Below are positions 1 to 5,180 of a DNA stretch of 15,375 nt, piece by piece. Each line of letters begins with the position of its first letter. Position 1 is the stretch's first letter. This stretch comes from CAYPOY01 sp964412395 (lineage in GTDB: Bacteria > Chloroflexota > Anaerolineae > B4-G1). A program made the translations under genes and the position numbers. The DNA is taken from NCBI GenBank assembly GCA_964412395.1, contig CAYPOY010000105.1, forward strand, positions 1 through 15,375, in the 5' to 3' direction. The notes under the pieces are model-generated. The model worked only from the letters and a program-made list of their open reading frames with translations, was not told the origin of the DNA and made no database searches.

Positions 1-104
1 CTTATACTGCTTGTGATTCTGACCTGAATTTGCGAAAACTTGGCGAGGGTATCCATTCCGCGTTTGGCACGGCAACGACCGCGCGCACTTTGATCGGTGA
101 CGTT

Positions 105-872
105 TTAACCGGAAGACGCACGCATCAAGGTCAGCAACTCCTCGTGGATCAGGCCATTCGTCGCCAGGCAGCCCGGCGAATCCACGCGGCACGGCTCCCC
201 CGCCAACGTGGTGCATCGCCCGCCCGCCTCGGCGATGAGGAGTATCCCGGCAGCAGCATCCCAGGGCTTCAAGACCAGGTTGAAGTAAGCCTCCAGCCAA
301 CCCGCCGCCACGTAAGCCAGCGCCAGCGTCGCCGATCCCAACGCTCGCACAGTGCCGCACCGTGGAGCAAGCTCTTGTAGATAAGCCAGTGCTCGCCCGC
401 GCACCTCGTCACTGTGCCCCCAGTCCAGCCCCACCACCGTATGACCAAAATTCGCCACACGGCTGACGTGCACCGGCGCATCGTTGAGCCTGGCTCCGCC
501 TCCCCGCTCGGCCACGAACGTCTGGTCGCGCAATGGATCGTGGACCACACCAATGAGCGGTTCGCGCCCCTCCAGCACGCCGATGGAGACGGCGAAAACA
601 GGTACACGGTGCGCATAGTTGGTCGTCCCGTCCAGCGGGTCCACGATCCACGTGTAGCCGCCGCCGACTTCGCTGCCCCCCGCCTCCTCGGAGATAATGG
701 CGTGGTCGGGGAAGCGAGCGCGGATCAAGTCCAGGATGACGGCTTCGGCAGCGGTGTCGGCATCGGTGACAATATCACGGTAGCCCTTCCTGGTGACATT
801 GCGCCCGGCCGGATAGCGCTCAAGGAGCACCTGACCGGCCCGCCGGGCCGCCTCGATGGCAGTCTGCAGCAT
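105..872 (-). CDS. Inositol monophosphatase family protein (SuhB-like)
   Basis: This 255-residue protein is the right length for the Mg2+-dependent, Li+-sensitive sugar-phosphatase family, which dephosphorylates myo-inositol phosphates or related small phosphates in the cytoplasm. The metal-site motifs are all visible: SEEAGG at residues 61-66, WIVDPLDGTTNY at 75-86 (Asp78 and Asp81 would bind metal) and KPWDAAAG at 202-209 (Asp205). The ATG at 872 has a strong GGAGGA ribosome site six bases upstream. The exact substrate cannot be read from sequence; family members also include 3'(2'),5'-bisphosphate nucleotidases and histidinol-phosphatases, but the motif spacing looks closest to SuhB/IMPase. 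It is probably co-directional with the membrane gene upstream. No clear terminator is visible in the 104 bases that follow its stop. Confidence 0.93.
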   Translation of the reverse strand: MLQTAIEAARRAGQVLLERYPAGRNVTRKGYRDIVTDADTAAEAVILDLIRARFPDHAIISEEAGGSEVGGGYTWIVDPLDGTTNYAHRVPVFAVSIGVLEGREPLIGVVHDPLRDQTFVAERGGGARLNDAPVHVSRVANFGHTVVGLDWGHSDEVRGRALAYLQELAPRCGTVRALGSATLALAYVAAGWLEAYFNLVLKPWDAAAGILLIAEAGGRCTTLAGEPCRVDSPGCLATNGLIHEELLTLMRASSG

Positions 873-893
873 CTGTCTCCTCCCTATAGCGCC

Positions 894-1022
894 TTACGTC
901 AAGTCCACCGGGACTTGCCTGGCAATCGTTAGCGTCTGCTGGCTCACCTCGACGGGGGCTATCTGCCATTTGCCCTGGAGCTTCGCACCCCTGACCACCT
1001 GGTCGCTGAACTGCCGGGCCAT
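894..1022 (-). CDS. Possible small ORF or 3' remnant of a gene
   Basis: This 42-residue ORF starts at ATG 1022 and ends 21 bases before the phosphatase gene. Its composition looks protein-like (for example GAKLQGKWQIAPVEV near the middle, then QTLTIARQVPVDLT at the end), but I recognise no family. There is no convincing ribosome site in front of the ATG. The frame just upstream also reads sensibly (PAQIGVWVKRT) after the stop of the membrane gene, so this may be the tail of an older, broken gene rather than a functional peptide. Low confidence. Confidence 0.25.
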   Translation of the reverse strand: MARQFSDQVVRGAKLQGKWQIAPVEVSQQTLTIARQVPVDLT

Positions 1023-1081
1023 AAGAGCAGCGGTTACGTGCGCTTAACCCAGACGCCAATTTGCGCCGGCCCGATGGCGGC

Positions 1082-1572
1082 TTAGCGCATCGCCTTGATG
1101 AAATTCCAGACACCGATAGCAAAGATGACACCGCCCACCAGCGTAAAGATGCCGCCCAACAGCAACCCGAACAACTGGCCGTCCCTGGCCATTGAACCAC
1201 CTGCCCACGAGCCGAGCACCATGAACCATCCCCCCAGGGCCATGAGCCACATATCCCTGTGGGGGAGGGGGCGCAGCCAGTCCAGAATTGCGTCCCAGGC
1301 CAGCAAGGCTACCAGGAACACGCTCCCCCAGATGAGCACCTCGCCCAGCAGGACAAAGGGCGTCCCCCCTCCTCAGTCGCCAGTTCTATGCCAATGATAA
1401 ATGGCATGCAGCCAAACATCGCCCCCCACACCACAGAGAAAAGTGCGCGGCAGACTCCTCGCCCCTTGTCGCGCAGCCCGCTCCACACTCTGCGCAGACT
1501 GTTAGCCAGGATCACCGCGCCGATGACGTGAAAGATGGATAAAAAGCCGAGTATCACCGGAGGGCTGTCCAT
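1082..1572 (-). CDS. Hypothetical multi-pass membrane protein, interrupted by a frameshift
   Basis: Two overlapping frames join into one integral membrane protein of about 163 residues. The 5' part starts at ATG 1572 and reads MDSPPVILGFLSIFHVIGA, followed by a second hydrophobic stretch (FSVVWGAMFGCMPFIIGI). At the C6 run on the plus strand (1364-1369) it slips into nonsense. The other frame then continues naturally with TPFVLLGEVLIWGSVFLV and further hydrophobic segments (MALGGWFMVLGSWAGG, FGLLLGGIFTLVGGVIFAIG), ending NFIKAMR. Adding one G on the coding strand restores one frame with four to five membrane segments. I recognise no family. The frame is open further upstream to 1629, but that start would lie upstream of the promoter, so 1572 is preferred. 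The break may be a sequencing error or a real mutation. Confidence 0.6.
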
Positions 1573-1582
1573 AGCGGCCCGT

Positions 1583-1612
1583 ATTATACACCGCCTCTGA
1601 CCATCCAGGCAA
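1583..1612 (-). promoter_or_regulatory. Putative sigma70-type promoter for the membrane-protein gene
   Basis: On the minus strand there is a perfect TATAAT at 1588-1583 and TTGCCT at 1612-1607, with an 18-base spacer. The predicted transcript start (about 1576) is only a few bases before ATG 1572, so the message would be nearly leaderless. Its -35 box lies one base from the -35 box of the opposite promoter. Confidence 0.55.
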
Positions 1613-1613
1613 A

Positions 1614-1642
1614 TTGACAGATACCACATTCTGTGCTAACAT
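1614..1642 (+). promoter_or_regulatory. Strong sigma70-type promoter for proS
   Basis: A perfect TTGACA at 1614-1619 is followed by a 17-base spacer and TAACAT at 1637-1642. This is close to the ideal bacterial housekeeping promoter. Transcription should begin near 1649, giving a leader of about 350 nt before the proS start. Confidence 0.75.
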
Positions 1643-1648
1643 AAGTCC

Positions 1649-1998
1649 AGTGAGTTCTCGGCACAAAACGCTCAAAGTCCCCGTCTCGGGGGCGGCCCAT
1701 GCAAGAGACAATTGCTCTTTGACGCGGTTTTCGCGCCCAAACCGCCCCCGGGACGGGGGCTGGGAGCATTGGAAAACAGTTTTGTACCGAAAACTAGCGA
1801 GGTCAGAATGGCGCGATGATGGATTATACATTCCCCGCCCCTGGCAGCCCGCACCCGTACCCATTTCGGGGGTCCGGTTAGCGCTGCCTGGGCGTCACCA
1901 GCCATTTGCCCGCTTTGTAAATGACCAGCCTTCCGCCCCCCGGAGGCTGGTTTCGTTTTCCGTTTCTTTCGTCTTCCATTTTTCGAGGAGGTGAACCG
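1649..1998 (+). promoter_or_regulatory. Structured 5' leader of proS, probable transcription attenuator
   Basis: This 350-base stretch holds no gene and separates the proS promoter from its start codon. A long hairpin pairs 1679-1695 with 1742-1758 (17 positions, one G-U), and its apical part folds into two smaller hairpins. A helix CCAGTG (1647-1652) with CATTGG (1767-1772) can close the whole domain. A further hairpin is AGTTTT (1778-1783) with AAAACT (1790-1795). The leader ends in an intrinsic terminator. GGCTGG at 1758-1763 could pair with CCAGCC at 1925-1930, the 5' arm of the terminator, and so act as an antiterminator. A leader of this kind before an aminoacyl-tRNA synthetase suggests a T-box, but I cannot find the conserved UGGNACCGCG core or a proline specifier loop. 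The class is therefore undetermined. Confidence 0.5.
1925..1960 (+). terminator. Intrinsic terminator in the proS leader
   Basis: CCAGCCT pairs with AGGCTGG and the stem continues as CCG/CGG around a single bulged T, closing a C-rich loop. A T-rich tail (TTTCGTTTTC) follows at once. It lies 39 bases before the proS start and downstream of the promoter, so it would stop transcription before the gene unless it is prevented from forming. That is the classic arrangement for attenuation. Confidence 0.75.
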
Positions 1999-3831
1999 AT
2001 GAGAATGTCACAACTCTTTGGGCACACGCTGCGGGAGCCCCCAGCCGACGCTGAACTGACCAGCCACCAACTGGCGCTTCGCGCCGGGCTGGTGCGATTC
2101 ATCGGCGCTGGCCTCTACAGTTATCTGCCACTGGGCTGGCGCGTGGTGTGCAAGATCGAGACCATCCTGCGCGAGGAGATGGACGGGCTCGGCGCCCAGG
2201 AGATGCTGATGCCCGTCATACACCCGGCTGAACTCTGGCGAGCGACAGGCCGCTGGGAAAGCATAGGGCCAGCATTGGTGCGAATCCGAGACCGGAGCGG
2301 CCGCGATTATGCACTGGCGATGACCCACGAGGAGGTGGTCGCTGAACTGGCGCGGCGGGAAGTGCAGTCCTACCGCGACCTGCCACGGGTCGTCTACCAC
2401 ATCCAGACCAAAGTGCGGGACGAACCTCGCCCGCGTGGGGGGCTTCTGCGCGTGCGAGAGTTCCGGATGAAGGACGCCTACAGCCTCGATGCCGACGCCG
2501 ATGGCCTGGACGCCTTTTACTCCCGGATACTCACAGCCTACCAGCGCATCTTCGCCCGCTGCGACCTCCACCCCATCCCCGTCGAGGCCGACTCGGGGAT
2601 GATGGGCGGCGCCGACTCCCACGAATTTATGCTACCCCATCCCGCCGGGGAGGACACCTTTATCCACTGCACGGCCTGCGGCTACGCCGCCAACGTTGAG
2701 CGGGCCACGTTCCGGTTGCCCCCGATCGAGCCCCAGCCGCTGGAGGAACCACGCCCCATCGCCACCCCAGGCTGCGAGACGATCGCGGACGTGGCTAACT
2801 TCGTCGGCGTGCCGACGAGTCAGACGCTCAAGGCCGTGTTTTACGCCAGTGATGATGAAGCAGGAGGCAAGAGGCAGGAGGGGGGAAGTGGGAGGCAGGC
2901 AGAACTGGTGTTCGTGGTAATACGTGGGGATTTGGAGGTAAACGAGACCAAGCTGCGCAACCTGCTGGGCAGAGGAGAGTTACGGCCTGCGACCGACGAG
3001 GAGATTCACGCCGCCGGGGCCGAGCCGGGCTACGCCTCGCCAGTGGGCCTGCGTGTGCGAGAGACCCGCGATGGGCCAGGTGTGCTGGTCGTGGCTGACC
3101 GCTCCATCGAGGTGGGGAACAACTTCGTCGCCGGTGCGAACCGGCCCGGCTACCACTTCACCGGCGTCAACTACCCCCGAGACTTCGCTGTCACCCTGCT
3201 GGCCGACATCGCGCAGGCACAGGCCAGGCATCTGTGCGCTCACTGCGGGAAAACACTCGCGGCCGAGACAGCCATCGAACTGGGCCACTGCTTCAAGCTG
3301 GGCACGCGCTACTCGGACGCGGTGGGCCTGACCTACCTGGGCCCGGAGGGGCACGAGCGCCCCGTCGTGATGGGCTCCTACGGCATCGGCGTGGGGCGCT
3401 TGATGGCAGCGGTCATCGAGACCCACCACGACGAGTACGGCATTATATGGCCGCCAGCACTGGCCCCGTTCGACGTCCACCTGCTGACGCTGGGCACCCC
3501 TGTCAACGAAGCAGTGCAGGCCCAGGCGGAGAAAATCTACGTAGACCTGACAGGTTTTCCGAAACCGGTCAGGTCTGGCCTCAGGTCTGGCCTCGAGGTA
3601 CTGTACGATGACCGGGAGGAGAGCGCCGGGGTCAAGTTCGCCGACGCGGACCTGATCGGCTGCCCGGTGCGGGTGACGGTGAGCAGGCGCAGTCTGAAAG
3701 CAGGCGGCGTCGAACTGAAGGCACGCTGGGCACAGGAGCGGCGCGTGGTAGCGATGGAGAGTCTGGTGGAAGAGATACAACAGATGATTACAGGTCGCTC
3801 CTCTACCACACGCGGCAGATCAACCCTTTGA
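1999..3831 (+). CDS. proS: Prolyl-tRNA synthetase (bacterial type with editing domain)
   Basis: ProRS charges tRNA-Pro with proline in the cytoplasm. The 610-residue protein has the class II core: THEEVV near residue 108, motif 2 RPRGGLLRVREFRMKDAYS from about 143, and motif 3 GSYGIGVGRL near 458. A YbaK-like editing domain lies between motifs 2 and 3, and the C-terminal anticodon-binding domain includes LYDDREESAGVKFADADLIG. The ATG at 1999 is chosen for its GGAGG ribosome site; the longer frame from 1921 would start inside the leader terminator. The protein is about 40 residues longer than usual because of two in-frame insertions: a purine-rich one around residues 287-301 and a palindromic one around 515-531. 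The last dozen residues (TGRSSTTRGRSTL) also look like an extension and overlap the 3' end of rlmI. Confidence 0.97.
   Translation: MRMSQLFGHTLREPPADAELTSHQLALRAGLVRFIGAGLYSYLPLGWRVVCKIETILREEMDGLGAQEMLMPVIHPAELWRATGRWESIGPALVRIRDRSGRDYALAMTHEEVVAELARREVQSYRDLPRVVYHIQTKVRDEPRPRGGLLRVREFRMKDAYSLDADADGLDAFYSRILTAYQRIFARCDLHPIPVEADSGMMGGADSHEFMLPHPAGEDTFIHCTACGYAANVERATFRLPPIEPQPLEEPRPIATPGCETIADVANFVGVPTSQTLKAVFYASDDEAGGKRQEGGSGRQAELVFVVIRGDLEVNETKLRNLLGRGELRPATDEEIHAAGAEPGYASPVGLRVRETRDGPGVLVVADRSIEVGNNFVAGANRPGYHFTGVNYPRDFAVTLLADIAQAQARHLCAHCGKTLAAETAIELGHCFKLGTRYSDAVGLTYLGPEGHERPVVMGSYGIGVGRLMAAVIETHHDEYGIIWPPALAPFDVHLLTLGTPVNEAVQAQAEKIYVDLTGFPKPVRSGLRSGLEVLYDDREESAGVKFADADLIGCPVRVTVSRRSLKAGGVELKARWAQERRVVAMESLVEEIQQMITGRSSTTRGRSTL
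2857..2901. repeat. Purine-rich GAGGCA repeat inserted in proS
   Basis: GAGGCA occurs three times (2864, 2871, 2892) in an almost pure A/G tract. It is translated as a low-complexity segment (DEAGGKRQEGGSGRQAE) inside the editing domain, just before the strand LVFVVIRGDLEVNETKL. The composition differs sharply from the flanking codons, so this looks like a later in-frame insertion. Confidence 0.6.
3543..3592. repeat. REP-like palindrome plus 12-bp tandem repeat inside proS
   Basis: Positions 3543-3557 (AGACCTGACAGGTTT) pair with 3562-3576 with one mismatch, across the loop TCCG. A 12-bp direct repeat TCAGGTCTGGCC follows at 3569-3580 and 3581-3592, sharing the end of the palindrome. In the protein it adds DLTGFPKPVRSGLRSGL between a helix and the conserved strand EVLYDDREE, where other ProRS enzymes have a short turn. 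It looks like a mobile palindrome tolerated in frame. Confidence 0.7.
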
Positions 3832-5017
3832 GATACGCTCCCTCCGGGAAAGTCAGTGCCACCGGGTGATCGGTCCCCTGTGCCAGATAGCCAATGATCT
3901 GCGCCTCCCGCCCCGCATCCACCGCCGCGCCGAAGACGATCTTCTGAAACAGATCGGTGGACACCGCGCCCGAGCAGGAGAAGGTAAACAACACTCCGCC
4001 CGGACGGAGCAACTGGAAGGCCAGCAGGTTGACGTCTTTGTAGGCCCGCACCGCTCGTTTCACCTCCCGCGCGCTGCGGGCAAACTTCGGCGGATCGAGC
4101 ACGACGACGTCGAAGCGACGGCCCTGAGCGCGATAGCCACGCAAGACGCCGAAGACGTCCCCCTCCACGCACTCAACGCTGCGACGCCCGAAGTCATTGA
4201 TGGCAAAGTTACGCCGCGCCAGGGCCAGCGCTGGCGCCGAACTTTCGACCAGTATCACCTGCGATGCCCCACCCGCCGCCGCACAAACGCCGAACCCCCC
4301 GGTATAGGAGAAGGCGTCGAGCATCTCCGCCCCATCGCAGAAAGCCGGCAGCCGCGCCCGGTTCTCCCGCTGGTCCAGGTAGAAGCCGGTCTTGTGACCC
4401 CGCCGGACGTCCACCAGGAAACGATGACCGTGCTCCAGTATCTCCACTAACTCCGGTGGCTCCTCCCCCCACAGCAGCCCCGTGCACTGCTCCAGACCCT
4501 CCTTCGCCCGCACCTCCACGTCAGAGCGCTCGTACACGCCTCGCACGCCATCCACCAAACCAACCAGCAAACCAACCAACTCATCCTTCCACCGCTCAAC
4601 TCCCAGGGTCAGAAACTGGGCCACCAGCCACTCCCCATACCGATCCACGATCAGCCCCGGCAGATAATCCGATTCGGCGTGCACCAGCCGGCAGGCGGTG
4701 GTGGCCGGCTGGCTCGGTCGAAGACTTCCGCCCAACGCGAGAGCCTGACGGGCGGCGATGGCCCGCTCCAACCGCCGCCGCCAGAAAGCGCGGTCCACCG
4801 GTTCATCCTGCTGCCAGGTCAGCAGCCGCACCGTGATCTGAGAGCGCCGGTTGAGGGTGCCCCGCGCCAGCCAGTTGCGGCCCGCGTCGCGCACCTCGAC
4901 GACGTCGCCATCCGCCACCTCCCCCTCAATGCGCTCAATCGCGCCGGAGAAGATCCAGGGATGATATTGCAGCACCGGCCTGGTGCGCTTGCGCTTGAGC
5001 ACAACCGTCCCGCTCAC
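3803..5017 (-). CDS. rlmI: RlmI-type 23S rRNA (cytosine-C5) methyltransferase
   Basis: This 404-residue SAM-dependent enzyme matches the RlmI family, which makes m5C1962 in 23S rRNA. The N-terminal PUA-like domain starts with KRKRTRPVLQYHPWIFSGAI. The central region has GHKTGFYLDQRENR at about 207-220, SAM motif I (DAFSYTGGFGV, 234-244), DPPKF at 308-312, and FTFSCSG at 344-350 with the likely catalytic Cys348. GTG 5017 is preferred: it follows GGAGGT and overlaps the stop of the small gene upstream in the four bases GTGA. GTG 5002 is an alternative. The gene converges with proS and their 3' ends overlap by 29 bp. The exact target base is inferred from the family. Confidence 0.88.
   Translation of the reverse strand: MSGTVVLKRKRTRPVLQYHPWIFSGAIERIEGEVADGDVVEVRDAGRNWLARGTLNRRSQITVRLLTWQQDEPVDRAFWRRRLERAIAARQALALGGSLRPSQPATTACRLVHAESDYLPGLIVDRYGEWLVAQFLTLGVERWKDELVGLLVGLVDGVRGVYERSDVEVRAKEGLEQCTGLLWGEEPPELVEILEHGHRFLVDVRRGHKTGFYLDQRENRARLPAFCDGAEMLDAFSYTGGFGVCAAAGGASQVILVESSAPALALARRNFAINDFGRRSVECVEGDVFGVLRGYRAQGRRFDVVVLDPPKFARSAREVKRAVRAYKDVNLLAFQLLRPGGVLFTFSCSGAVSTDLFQKIVFGAAVDAGREAQIIGYLAQGTDHPVALTFPEGAYLKGLICRVW
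4556..4578. repeat. Short tandem repeat in rlmI
   Basis: CAAACCAACCA occurs at 4556-4566 and 4568-4578, encoding a doubled LVGL in the rlmI product. It is a minor local duplication and does not break the frame. Confidence 0.5.
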
Positions 5018-5180
5018 ACCACCTCCAACGCTGCCTGCAGTTCGGCGATGAGATACTGATGCTCGCCCTGTTTCAGGAAGCGGACACCACCCCCAGAGTC
5101 CAGTGGACGACCCACCATTAGACGACTGCCACCGCTCTGCCCACCCCCCCGAAGACGTCCAGCGCACAAGTACCGAGCAT
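5014..5180 (-). CDS. Small hypothetical protein between ligA and rlmI, frameshifted
   Basis: The ATG at 5180 overlaps the ligA stop (TGATG) and opens a frame reading MLGTCALDVFGGVGRAVAVV before a stop. A second frame, open through the same region, ends RFLKQGEHQYLIAELQAAL and a short tail, with its TGA at 5014-5016 overlapping the GTG of rlmI. Adding one G to the G7 run (plus-strand C run near 5150-5156) fuses them into one 55-residue protein. Overlaps at both ends argue for a genuine coupled gene. If the frameshift is real, only a 34-residue ORF from ATG 5118 remains intact at the 3' end. I recognise no family; the C-terminal half is predicted helical by eye. Confidence 0.5.

Noticed and set aside
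1649..1998. Canonical T-box riboswitch
   Set aside because: The position fits, but I could not find the UGGNACCGCG core or a proline codon in a specifier loop, so I call it only a structured attenuator-like leader.
1921..1998. Upstream start for ProRS at 1921
   Set aside because: It would translate the terminator hairpin and lacks a ribosome site; ATG 1999 follows a strong GGAGG and matches the family N-terminus.
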